Source: Carya illinoinensis
Lineage: Eukaryota > Streptophyta > Magnoliopsida > Fagales > Juglandaceae
Direction: 5' to 3'
DNA length: 64,000 nt
Assembly (NCBI RefSeq): GCF_018687715.1
Contig: NC_056752.1
Coordinates: 50,004,653-50,068,652, forward strand
Shown here: in pieces, positions 14,075 to 25,755 of the stretch
How the letters are laid out: each line of letters starts with the position of its first letter
How positions within the stretch are numbered: the first letter of the stretch is position 1
Translations under genes and position numbers: made by a program
Notes under the pieces: generated by a model
Seen by the model: only the letters and a program-made list of their open reading frames with translations
Databases searched by the model: none
Told to the model about the DNA's origin: nothing

Positions 14075-17000
14075 GTTGTGTATTTGAGATTCTTGTTAAG
14101 AAGTTTCTGCTTTGCTTGATGTTCTTTCAGTCTTATTATATATGTATTTTTTTCTTACGGCTGCCTACTTTGAACAGGGTAATTCCCTGCCTGTCAAAGT
14201 GAACAAATTGTCGTCTACTAAGACACAACTTCCATATGACTACTACTTCTTAAACTATTGCAAGCCCAAGAAGATATTGAACAATGCAGAAAATTTGGGA
14301 GAAGTTCTCCGAGGCGACCGCATCGAAAATTCTGTCTATACCGTGGGTACCAGTACCATTTTTTGGTGCAAGAATCTGAATATAAAAGAGAACTTTTTTC
14401 TTTCTACATATAAACAAATATATAAAAGAGAACTTTTGCATGTAGTAATTTGGTTCTTGTTTTCTTGTTTATTGTTTCTCTAAATTTATTAATTAAACCT
14501 CAGTTCCAAATGAGGAAGGATCAGTCATGCACAGTCGCATGTAGGCGTAAGCTTGATGCTGCATCTGCCAAGAATTTTAAGGAAAAAATCAAAGATGAAT
14601 ATCGAGTTAACATGTAAGCAATAAATTTCTTGGGTACTTTTATGATTTTCCACTCTGAGTTTTATAATTTTTTTTCTGTTTCATTGGTGTCAGACATTAC
14701 CCTTAATATATTATAGTTTGTACTAAAATTTCGAAAATGCGCATGCAGGATTTTAGATAACCTTCCAGTTGCTGTTCTAAGACAGAGGAGGGATGGTCTT
14801 CCATCAACAACTTATGAACATGGATTTCGTGTTGGGTTTAAAGGAAGCTATTCTGGGGTATGCTTCAGAAGCTAATTGCTAGTGTAAAAGAAGTGGTTTT
14901 TTGTTGTTTTACACATTTATTTGTTTTACAGAGCAAAGCGGAGAAATATTTCATAAATAATCACTTGAGCTTTAGAGTCATGTATCACAAGGATCCAGAG
15001 ACTGACTCTTCTCGGATTGTTGGGTTTGAGGTTACTCCAAACAGGTGAGGTGCCCTTTTTCCTGCTTTTGTTTTGGCTGGCGTTGGATTCCTCTTGGGAT
15101 GCAATATTAGTTTAGCTCTATTGTGAATGAACAATGATGAATAAAAGCATATTGGCTGCAACTGCATATTCTGACTAGAGAAATGCTATTCGATGGAAAG
15201 AAAGAGAATCAAGATGACTTTATTATTAATAAGAGTCCTTTCCTTCAAAAGGCAAGGTTTATGCTTGAGGATGTTTCCGAGGGTAAACATGTTTACACTG
15301 TGATTGATGTGGACAAATGTAAGGTTTAATATTTATATTAAGAACAATAGGTATTTATGTCAGAAATACCTTGGGAAGGTGAAGGTGGGGGGGCTGTTTG
15401 GATAATCCTACCTAGTGCTGATTGCTCAGAATTATCTACATCATAAAGCAGGGTTGAATTAGTGAAGAGTTGTCTATAGACTGAAATGTTTTGATATTTT
15501 CTCTGGTTGTTTCCAGCTTTAGTTTAACTTTGGCTTGAGCTAGTCTTAATCCCACAACATGTCCTTTTGTTTACTAGATGATGCTGCAATGTTGTTTGCA
15601 TTATATAAGTCTGTTCTTTCTCCGTCAAATTTTCTCGTGCTACATTCTTTCATGCTCTCGGTGTGTTTTGGTGTAATTTAATATTTTTTCTTCTGATTTT
15701 GAAGTTACTTTTGGGAGTTTTTATTACAAATGCTTGTTTGTTTTGCTTGTTTAGATGCTGTTTGCTGCACTTTTTGGAATGTTCTGCAGTACAGAATAGA
15801 AAAGATGAAAATCTACTTGGGCTATGCCTACTTTTCTCATTAATAAAATTCTACTGTATGATAAAAGAAAAACAGTATAGAAAAGATGAAATATCTGTTT
15901 TGATCTACTTTCAAATTACTGGCGTAGTATGTTATTCTCTTCTCATCTGTCTCTGTAATACTCCAAACAGCATTAGTCATGAATATAAGGACTGGGATGA
16001 TAAGAATCCTCAATTAGCAACATGCAACAAAGACACCAAAATTTCAATGCAAGGTAACACTGTTCCACAAGAAGTTGACACAGATAAGGACATTGTTTTT
16101 ACCTATGATGTTACCTTCAAGGTATTCACTTATCAAGCTCTTGCCCATTTCCTTCGAGTGATCTTTGTCCCTTATTACATGGCATTAACTTGTGTTGGTC
16201 TGTTTTTACTTAGGAAAGTGAGATAAAATGGGCATCCCGTTGGGACACATATCTCCTCATGAATGATGATCAGATTCATTGGTTCTCCATCATAAACTCT
16301 TTGATGATTGTCCTCTTCCTTTCTGGCATGGTGGCGATGATCATGATGAGAACTCTATACAGAGATATTGCTAACTATAATCAGTTGGAAACCCAAGATG
16401 AGGCTCAGGAAGAGACGGGATGGAAACTTGTCCATGGAGATGTTTTCAGGCCACCAATTAATTTTGGCTTGCTTTGTGTCTATGTTGGTACAGGTGTTCA
16501 GATATTTGCAATGACACTTGTGACTATGATATTTGCATTGCTTGGTTTTTTATCTCCTTCCAACCGAGGGGGGCTTATGACTGCCATGGTTCTGTTGTGG
16601 GTTTTCATGGGCTTATTTGCTGGTTACTCCTCTGCACGTCTGTACAAAATGTTCAAAGGCACAGAGTGGAAGAGGAATACCTTGAAAACTGCATTTATGT
16701 TTCCAGGTATTCTATTTGGAGTATTCTTTGTACTGAATGCCCTAATATGGGGTGAACAGTCTTCTGGGGCTGTGCCTTTTGGAACGATGTTTGCTCTTGT
16801 CTGCTTATGGTTTGGCATATCAGTGCCCTTAGTCTTTGTGGGTAGTTACTTGGGTTTCAAGAAACCAGCCATCGAAGACCCTGTGAAAACTAACAAAATT
16901 CCCAGGCAAATACCTGAGCAAGCATGGTACATGAAACCGGTCTTCTCTATTCTCATTGGAGGCATTCTTCCATTCGGGGCTGTTTTCATTGAGCTCTTCT

Positions 17001-17371
17001 TCATCTTGACATCAATATGGCTGAACCAGTTCTATTACATCTTCGGCTTCCTATTTATAGTGTTTGTGATTCTTCTAATCACTTGTGTGGAGATAACAGT
17101 CGTGCTATGTTATTTCCAGTTATGCAGTGAAGACTACTACTGGTGGTGGAGATCTTACCTGACTGCCGGCTCCTCTGCACTCTATCTTTTCATATACTCT
17201 GTCTTCTATTTCTTCACCAAGTTGGAGATCACAAAGCTGGTTTCAGGCATCCTATATTTTGCATACATGATAATTGTATCTTATGCTTTCTTTGTCTTGA
17301 CCGGTACTATCGGCTTCTATGCATGCTTCTGGTTCGTTAGGAAGATCTACTCATCCGTTAAAATCGACTGA
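12549..17371 (+). CDS. TMN7: Transmembrane 9 superfamily member (TMN7-like)
   Basis: Nine-transmembrane endomembrane (Golgi) protein of the TM9SF/EMP70 family; TM9SF proteins have been linked to trafficking and membrane-protein sorting. Seven exons: 12549-12668, 14178-14342, 14504-14613, 14749-14857, 14932-15044, 15971-16121, 16214-17371. They join in frame to 641 residues, the usual family length. Seen: hydrophobic signal peptide ending near residue 27 (…SSARS, then FYLPGVAP), the conserved lumenal part (VKVNKLSSTKTQLPYDYY, LRGDRIENS), and a long last exon encoding the nine membrane helices. The C-terminal KID fits the KXD Golgi-retention motif. I start at the first ATG of the MMM cluster; an in-frame GTG nine bases upstream is not a plausible eukaryotic start. 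Assignment to TM9SF is very secure. TMN7 is chosen from overall resemblance over the last exon. Confidence 0.93.
14040..14072 (+). repeat. T13-G20 homopolymer tract in TMN7-like intron 1
   Basis: Thirteen T followed by twenty G, about 105 bp before the acceptor of intron 1 (12669-14177). Such a run is prone to length variation and assembly error. Confidence 0.9.
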
Positions 17372-18655
17372 TCTAAAGATGCTGAAAAGAGGTACGCAAG
17401 ATGAAGATGAATTCCGGACCATGACAGGAAGCGGAGAAAGGATAACGATTAAAGTGAAATTTCCTTCCCACCCTCGAAACTTTTTTCTATCTTCTTGATG
17501 GTCGCATGGGGCTGGGCCCATTATTATGTTTACTCCTTTGTTAATGACATCAACTTGGGCAGCTTGAATAGGGACCTTGATGTATGGATACTTGTATCAT
17601 GACCATATGACAACACAATTACAAGTCCGAAAATTTATAATGTCTCTAGTGTTTGATATCTTATCATTTGATGGAGATTATTACTCATAACTGAGGTGAG
17701 AATCTAATAATGCACCCCAGGCATCAATGGAAAATATGATCTTTGTTGCACTTGCAGTATGCTAATACCGTTTGATTTATAATTTAACTTATATATCTTT
17801 TGTAAACAAAACTGTTTACAAAGGTGAAGGTGAGGTCGTGGGAGGGTATGTCCTCTTTGTATAAAAAACGAAGTGAAGATGTAATCACTATGGATGACAC
17901 ACTTTAAAGGGCAAGTTAACAACCATAAAAGAGTTACCCTCAAGTAAGTTATGAGCCTATGGCTAATAGCGTAAAGATCAAACACCAAGGCTACATTGGC
18001 CATGCCAACGAGAAACTCACGGCGGAGCACTGATTTTGGTGGGTTCTGCCATTCCTGGGTAAGCGTAACTAATCCATCATGAGCTCATGATCATATTTGG
18101 TTTCTAGTACAGGTTCTTTATGGTTCGGTTTGATAGTAGAGAATTTTGAGATGAAAATTTTGAATCTTAAGATGAAATATATACTATTATTATTGTTTTA
18201 ATATTTAAAAAAATTAAAAAAAAAATTAAATTATTTATTATATTTTGTATAAGAATTTGGAAAAGCATTTGCCAAACCGAACCGAACAGCATTTGATGGC
18301 TCAGACTCGAACGGCAAGTACGTAAGCTTCCAGTACAGCACGGTGCACATCCACCAAATCCACTTGACTCCCAAAAACACTTATAAGTCACCAAAGCTGT
18401 TTACGAGCACTTCTAAATCATATTCATTTTACTTGACAAATTTGGATTTTTCTCTTAATATGTCAACAAATTAAACAACCAACACTAAGGTAAGTCAGTT
18501 CGGCTCTCAATAAAAAAGCCAACGTGTAATTAGCAAAGGCAGAATTTCAGCAGAACGTTGCATGCTACATTCAAGAAACATATGATCAACCAGCTTCCAC
18601 CGGAAAATTCTGGAAAGAAAATTTAAACAGACAAAAGTTATTGCTATATCCCTGT
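17372..18655. other. Convergent 3' spacer with a family A MITE
   Basis: Lies between the stop codons of two converging genes. The first 250-300 bp is likely the 3' untranslated region of the TMN7-like gene. A family A MITE sits at about 18120-18295. No further gene is seen. Confidence 0.55.
18120..18295. mobile_element. Family A MITE, copy 3
   Basis: Left end TATGGTTCGGTTTGATAGTA and inverted right end GCCAAACCGAACCGAAC, with the family core TTATTTATTATATTTTGTAT inside. Confidence 0.65.
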
Positions 18656-21600
18656 TCAAAAGAGTGACAAAGAAGCACAGGCAACCAAAAAAGATCCTGT
18701 TACAGTGAAGAACTCTTCCGTATTGGATATACAGACGACTGAACTGAATCTCATGATTAGGAATTTAGAGTCAGAAAAATGGATAGTCTTCACCCTGAGC
18801 ACGATCTTGATTTTTTTTGCCTGCACATAGGATGGAATGAGGTTATATAAGCAGAACCCAAACGCAGAAAGAAAAATGAGGCCATCATACAAATGAGCAT
18901 ACCAAAATGAATCCTTCTTTTCTTTCGCTAAAAACTCTTCAAAAGAAATGTCAGCCAAGTCGGTATCTGTGCTTTCCATCATCTCACCAGATTTGGCCTT
19001 CAACTCCATGGAAGCGCTAATTTCAAGCATCTTATTAAAGAAAAAGAAGGTTAAAAACGTCAGCATAATCTACCACAATGGGTGTGATGAAAGCCATTAC
19101 AGACTTCATCTGGTTTGGTAGGAGTGAAGGGAAGAAACAGAACATATAGGAAATTCTTGCTCATTAGAGAAAAATTTGAAAATTTTCGGCGGGCAAACAA
19201 AGGGTTACTTCCGTGAAAAAATATAGGCATTTGAAATTTAGTTAGGAGAAAAGGGCAGTGGTGGTAGACAACTTCATTAACTATTAGTAGTCTGCACAAT
19301 CAACTTCTATAAGCAACTCCCTAGGGAACTAGGAAGAGTTTACCAGAACTAGGATAAAGAATTATCTAAAAAAATAAAATTAAAACTACCTTCTTGTATG
19401 CCGGCGAGAGTTTAAGCTGTTGCTGAAGCCAATTATAAACAAATGCATCCTCTTCTAGTCTTTGTTGTTCTACTTCTAGCTTGTATATCTGAAACATCAA
19501 TGCATTGATTCACTTATGGATCATGGATGTGAATACAATACAATACTTGATAATGTCATTTTCCTGCTAAATCCAAAAGAAAAAAAAGATATGTGCCAAC
19601 CTGCTTCCGAAGGCGGTCAAAGGAAGATCTGTCTGCCTTGAATAGTAGAGCCTTTGTTATGGTGAACTTGCGTTGGATGACATCAGCCCTGCCATAAAAA
19701 AACATCATTGAGTACCTTGAAAAACCAGAAACTATAGGAAAAATTATCATGTTAAAGTATGGCAGTGCTTATGAAAGTTCTACATTTGGGAAATGAAGGC
19801 AAAAAGTCCAAAAACCATTCACATCTTTTACTGAAATCATCCAGACGTTGAAAATTACTGAATGGAAAATAAAGTCTAGGTTAGAAGAGGTTGCAACATA
19901 CTAGGACAATTCCACGACAATGATTCCCAAACAATCAACATTTACAGAAGGAAAATCAAAGAAAACAAACATAAAAGACAAACTCAATTTCCTCTAAATA
20001 ATTTCGAACATACTTGTGCTGTAGCTCATTTCTAGCCTCAATCAAACAATTAGCAAATTCTCCAACCTGAAACATGAGAAATACAATATGGATTATGACA
20101 TTGAATTAATAATCATTCGACCATTCAATTTAAAAAAGCGAATTTGCCTCACAGTTTCATACACTTTGAATCAGAAAGACCATGCAATTTAAATTAAATT
20201 CTGTGGAAATGAGCTCTTTTATATCTACCTGTATAATGAGAAATTCTACCTCTCAAAGATAATTACATTATGACAATACAATTACAATATTTACAATGTA
20301 TAACACATCCAAAAGAGGGAAATAGATGCATTTCATTGACATCAAACATCTGCAATGGTATGCTTCTTTTACTCACAACTAGAGACTTTTTTGGTTGTTG
20401 TGGGAAAAAGGGGGGGGGGGGGGGGGGGGGGGACCCCATATTGTGATCCATTCACAGAAAGTCAATGCCGTTAAAGCCAGAGGCATGATATTCTGAAGTG
20501 TGATGTGTGAGACAAGGAAGAATGCCTCAACCTTCATACAAACTCATTTTTCTTGTACAAAACCATTGGTGCCATACTTTTAAGCTGCAGAGGTGGGCCA
20601 ACAATGAAATAAAGCACACGCTAAACACCCCTCCCCACCTTATGTGCTGGCCCCACAACCCCAGTGGCGGAGCCATGTTGGGGCGGGGGGGCCAAGAAAT
20701 TTGAAATATATATATATGTTAATTTTTTTGATTTAATAAAATAAGATTAATTTATCATGTATTGGCCCCTCCTCTAAAAATTATTTTGGCCCCTCCATAA
20801 AATTTAATCTGATATAAAAATGAAATAAATAAAACACATCTCAAATAAAATAAAATACATATTTTTATTATAAATAAAATTTTTAAAAAAAATTCTAACT
20901 ATTTCTCTTTCAATATAGACAATGGAAAGAAGTTAGAAATACTACTGGTTATAGTTAAGAATTTTGATTTAAATTCAATACTTGATTTTGTTTGTTTAAA
21001 AGAATGCAAGTTACAATTTTAGACACTTTGTATTTCTTTTGTTTAATATATTTGTACAAATGTCTTTATATTATTTCAATGATATATTGTTCTTGACATA
21101 TCAAATATTTTTTTAATACATAAATTGTATTAAACGTATTTTATTTTTATTGTAAATCTTCCTATCAGATGAGAACATCGCACATGCAGAAAAATGAGAT
21201 TTTAATAACTGGTAGTTCCAAACAATTAAACAGTATCACCAAGGATTAATAAACTCGACACCAGGTTGGTGAAGTGTTCGCATCTCTGTTTCAAGAAATG
21301 TCCTAGAACCATAGGCTATGCCTATTTCATTCACTTCAATAAAATTTACCTCTTACTTATCAAAAAAAGAAATGTCCTAGAACCATCAATTCTCATATAT
21401 TAAGCTGTCAGGGTGTTGCCAACAGTGTATTGCCAGTACATTCTAACACTTATAGTAAGAGCACCAAAGTTGAATAGAATAGAGATGCTAAAATTTGTTT
21501 CAAGCAATTCATTTAAGTCAAAAAAAAATATTTAGATTTTTTTTTTAAATATCATGGACCAAATCTTCTGCATCTAATTACTCTTATTTTCTGCTGCAGA

Positions 21601-23705
21601 GGACCTAAAAATACCTTCTAAAGTCACAACCTGTACACAAGTATATTACCAGCAGTCAAATTTACCAGTTCCCTATGAAGAATCTCAGTTTTCATCAAAC
21701 TATGAGCGACCCAAACATGAGGCCCGATAAACTGATATCTACCTTAGACGTGAGTCTATCTAATAAATGCTTCAGAAGTTCTCATTGGCCCAATCCTCAA
21801 TGTGTTAGGCTTGTAAAGCTTTAGAAACACTGTCATTAAATTAAGTCACACAGGCATAAGGCATTTGTCTTAGATTTATAATTAAGGCATTTGTCTTAGA
21901 TTTATTATTTAAGCCGTGACTAAAAACCCAAGTTACAAAAGATGGAGATTGGAGAATGTTCCATGAGAGAGACAGAGAGATAAACCACATGAAACATTTT
22001 AAAAGCTCAAAAAAAGAGAGAAAAATGAAACATAGAATAGACTATTTTTTCCAGCTGAAAGCTTGCTTCAAGACCTCCTCATTGGCCAAAAAAGGAAAGG
22101 AAACAAAAAAAAAAAAAAGCAGATAAACACAACTTCATTGGGTGCCATCTGCAACTGTTGGCAGCAATGAGATCGATTCTATCCAATGATACAAAGATAT
22201 ATCCCAGGAAACTTTTAAGATCACAGACCCAAATACGCTTGATAATTATGCCACCACCTAACTCAAACTAAAAATAAAGGCCTTGATACCATCTCATACA
22301 AGACACGTAACTACCATCCCAGTCTCTGCCTGGCCATACACCATTTCAAGCAATAAGTTGAAAACGGCTCATGATCTTTGGACCGTGAGAAAAATCTCTA
22401 TTCAATTTTTAGTAAATCATAGAACAACATGTTAACCCAACAAACTATACGAGAAGTCCCTTTTTTTTTTGATAAGTAAACGGTAGTATTAATGAAAATA
22501 GACAGAGTCCAAGTACACAAGAAGGTATACAAGTGGAGCACCTATCTAGATTTAGCTATTAGATACAAGGAAATCATGAAAACTTAAGCCATTAAAGTCT
22601 ATTGCTATGGCCCAAAAGCATAAAGTACGGAAAAATAAAGATCGAAGCTCCTCTAAAGACCGCTCCTTATCTTCAAATGTCCGCTCATTACATTCCTGCC
22701 ATAAGCACCACATAATGCAGATAGGAACCATCTTCCACACTGCCTTAATTTGAGGGACCCCGCCCGGAATTGACCAGCTGGCCAAAAGCTCAACCACTGT
22801 TGCCGGCATTACCCAGTTTAACTCTACGCGACTGAACACTTCAACCACTTTTTTATTACTGTATTTAAGGTTGGCAGAGAGGCCAACACACAAACCCGCA
22901 CCAACCCATCATTGCACGTACATAACAAACATTCAATACTCTTAAAAATAAAAATTCCACAACCATTGCATACAAAACTGAATGTATTCAAACGAAGATT
23001 AAAAAGTCGGATTTGTAAGAACATATTGGCTAGAAAATTAAAAACCTGTGCCAGCGTTAGTCCCCTGGTCTCATTGCACTTCACAAGCTCATCATACTGC
23101 TGCTTGATCCTCCTCTGCATACCACTACTTGAAGATGTAAACGGATACAGGCATACCAAGTCATTCTTGACCTGGTAACCCGAATCCGAAATTTTTCTCT
23201 CTTCGCCACCCATTTCAGCTTGCAAATTCGGCCTTTTCTTCTTGGCCCTCTTCTTCTTCTTCTTCACCCTCTGATCCTCAACCGACTCAACCCCATTCTC
23301 AGCCGAGCCCGACCCGTTTGGATCCGGGTTACCACTCTTTTCTTCGCCAAAGACACACTCCCATTTCGGGGAATCAGTTGGCAAGATCTCCAAAAGCAGC
23401 GAATGGGTCGGGTCATTTTCACAGGTTTCATGGGCGTTACCCACAGTTTCAGCCGAAGAACGCTCCAATGAGTCCAATCGCAACGGGTCGTTCTGAATTG
23501 GCTTCTGGATATGTTCCTCTTCTAGCTTCTGCTCGGTTTTCTTCAATCTTTTATACACAGAGTAAGAGAAAATGAATAGAAAGAAGGTGAAGAAAAAGAC
23601 CAAGAAACAAAAGTAGAACATGGATTCGTCTATTTGCGAGTAATTGTCCATTGCAAATAAAAGAACAGGCTCAACGTTTAACAGAAATAAATACATAGCC
23701 GCCAT
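18656..23705 (-). CDS. Unrecognised membrane/coiled-coil protein
   Basis: I do not recognise this protein; it reads as a real plant gene of unknown function. Five exons: 23046-23705, 20014-20066, 19601-19688, 19390-19488, 18656-19030. They join in frame to 424 residues. Seen: a strongly hydrophobic membrane segment at about residues 31-52 (FYFCFLVFFFTFFLFIFSYS), followed by Lys-rich linkers. A very basic stretch (KKKKKRAKKKRP) lies near residue 150. Then comes a compact, conserved-looking region spread over four exons (VCLYPFTSSSSG, KQQYDELVKCNE, RKFTITKALLFKADRSSFDR, AFVYNWLQQQLKLSPAYKK) that is predicted helical and probably coiled coil. A second membrane segment follows (DGLIFLSAFGFCLYNLI). 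The last about 50 residues look less conserved and may be read-through past a missed splice. A second ATG at 23651 gives a protein 18 residues shorter. Intron 1 is about 3 kb and full of repeats. Confidence 0.75.
20410..20432 (+). repeat. G23 homopolymer tract
   Basis: Twenty-three consecutive G on the plus strand (poly-C on the gene's sense strand) in intron 1 of the unknown gene. Confidence 0.9.
20660..20835. repeat. Dispersed-repeat fragment starting AGTGGCGGAGCCA
   Basis: The string CAGTGGCGGAGCCATG and the later GGCCCCTCC repeats are typical of plant transposon ends. No matching inverted end was found, so only a fragment is called. Confidence 0.35.
21313..21366 (+). mobile_element. 54-bp 5'-truncated LINE insertion with 20-bp target duplication
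   Basis: Flanked by a perfect 20-bp direct repeat (21293-21312 and 21367-21386, sequence beginning AAGAAATGTCC). The insert ends TTACTTATC followed by a short poly-A, the 3' end seen in L1-type plant LINEs and in the larger copy at 22461. It sits in intron 1 of the unknown gene, antisense to it. Confidence 0.85.
22461..22893 (-). mobile_element. 5'-truncated L1-type LINE fragment with reverse-transcriptase C-terminal domain
   Basis: A minus-strand frame encodes the zf-RVT-like tail of plant non-LTR retrotransposon polymerases, with the marks VPICIMWCLWQECNERTFED and FFRTLCFWA. It ends near 22552, followed by about 80 bp of 3' untranslated sequence, TTTACTTATC and a poly-A tail of ten (T10 at 22461-22470). 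It is dead on arrival, since the endonuclease and most of the polymerase are absent. No target duplication was found, so the upper boundary is approximate. It lies in the same orientation as the host gene, in intron 1. Confidence 0.8.
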
Positions 23706-25755
23706 TGAAGCGCGTCATTGAGAGAGAGATATATAGAGAGAGAGGAATCTGTGTGTGGTGTTGGATATTTTTCGAACTTTAAAGAGATTATGCGCGTGAG
23801 GGAGGGTTTAAACTGAGACTGGAAAATATCAATATGTATGTTCAAATGTTCCTTTAAGTACTCTGATACGAAGGTTCTGCGTTGGATACGGATACTTCCT
23901 TCCATCCCATGATGTTTATCTCAAGTGAAAAGGATTGTGCTAGTGTGGCGGTGGGATATTGGCACTTTTTTTTTTTTTTTTGACAGCCGACTGATTTACA
24001 GCTGTTGTTTTGTGCGTAGAAATATGCATTCAAGCTGGTCAATCTCAATCATCTGTCCTTTTTCTTCCTATTAAAAAATAAAAATAAAAATATTCTTTTT
24101 TATTTAATTAAAAATAATAATTACAGTTAAAAATATAAATACCGTATAATTATTTTTAAAATAATAAATAGATATATGACTTGTATAAAAAGAAATTAAA
24201 TTTTTAATAATAAATTTTATTTTTTTTAAAACGACTATAATTCGTTTAGTTGATAGGTTTTTTTTAAGCAGCAGTGGTTGACAGTTGATACTAGGCACTT
24301 AAGTACCACATCAGTCATCTAATTAATAAATAAATAAATACTAGAAATTTAAAGATTATAAAAGCCTAAGGATAAAAACAACAAAAAGTCAGAACAAAGA
24401 GAAATATTATAGAATCAAAAAGAGAAAAAACTTAAAAATTAAAAACTATTGAAAATTAATTAAAAAGAAAAAGAAAATTTGAAAGGAAAGAACAGGCTTA
24501 TGAAATTAAACTTTGTTGGTGCTAAAAAGATAACCTCTTCTCTGACTTGAGATTTTATTAAATGCAATTACTTTTTGGTTAATAAATGTTCTTCTTATAG
24601 AAGGTACGTATGAGCAAGTATGTGTATGGACAGTCAATGTGACTTTCCTCCGACACAAACAGGCTAGCCAGGTCTCATTGCAGTGAGAAAGGGAGAAGCA
24701 ATTTCTTAGTAAGAGGTCTCGGAGGAATTTAGGCGGCCCCTCATCTTGGGTTAACAATCCCCTATCACCCTTCAAAAATCTAGTTAATATTAATTGCTCC
24801 CGATCTTATAAAACCAGGAAGTCTTATTTTCCTCACTGGTCCCATCACCAGTTTGATTCTTTCTAGTATTCTACACTCTCATTGGCTGATTGCATGCATT
24901 TTCCACCCATGTTAGACCTTTGATGGATACCTTCGATATGGAGGATACCTCAATAATGAAGATCCTAACTTTCAAAGTGAAAAAAGGCTTAGAAATTTCA
25001 TTGTACTTTGGAAGTCTTAAGAAAATGAAATGGGGACTCTCTACATTGACGCAGGATGCAGTTTACTACATATGGGTGCAAGTTTATTACCTATGCTCCA
25101 AATCAAAGGCCCCAAGCATCATCAATTTTCTCAAACTTGTAGCTAAATTCAATCGAGGACCTTTACAGTGCAGTTATTTGTATGAATTCAACGCATGCAG
25201 AATTGAGAACATCATCACAAATGAATGTGAAAGAAACAATTCAAGGTTCTACTGTAAAAAAATTTTTTTAAAGAAAGAAAAAATACACAGAATCGTTTAG
25301 CTTCATAACGTTATTATTATTGTTTTCGAAACCTTTCTTGCTGAAAAACAAATGAAACGATTGCTGCCAAGAAAGGTCCAAGGAAATTCAAATACATCAT
25401 TACTGGAACCAGAGGCTTCCAGATTCTGAAACTAAAAATTTGCACATGGACTCTGATTAGTATCATCTCAATGTGCCTCAACTGACTCTTTCTCCCCTAC
25501 GGCATATAACTTACAAACCACCAATCAAAACAATGGCTAGTATATACAAATAGCTTATCCATAATCATTTTAACAATCTGTATAGGCTTTCAACCACATG
25601 GTGTGTTGTATATTTGTACAACTTCACCTTGGAAAAGCCAAAATGAATGATCATGATGATCTGGACGTGTAGTTGATTTACCCAGAAATATATGAACTGG
25701 ACACGATGTATTGGAGTCTTCAAGAAAAAATCAATTCGAGCTTATCTTATTAAAT
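23706..25755. other. Spacer between the unknown gene and BGAL1
   Basis: Starts with the unknown gene's presumed leader and promoter (GA-rich at 23719-23745, minus strand). It continues through an AT-rich family C-like segment (24090-24235) and ends in the BGAL1 3' untranslated region. The 136-codon plus-strand frame at 24890-25300 has no recognisable domain, and I do not call it. Confidence 0.5.

Noticed and set aside
15663..16226. 187-codon plus-strand frame in the TMN7-like gene
   Set aside because: It reads through intron 5 into exon 6 and then into the next intron. The true exon is 15971-16121.
24890..25300. 136-codon plus-strand frame
   Set aside because: No recognisable domain, no supporting splice context, antisense side of a spacer; likely chance.
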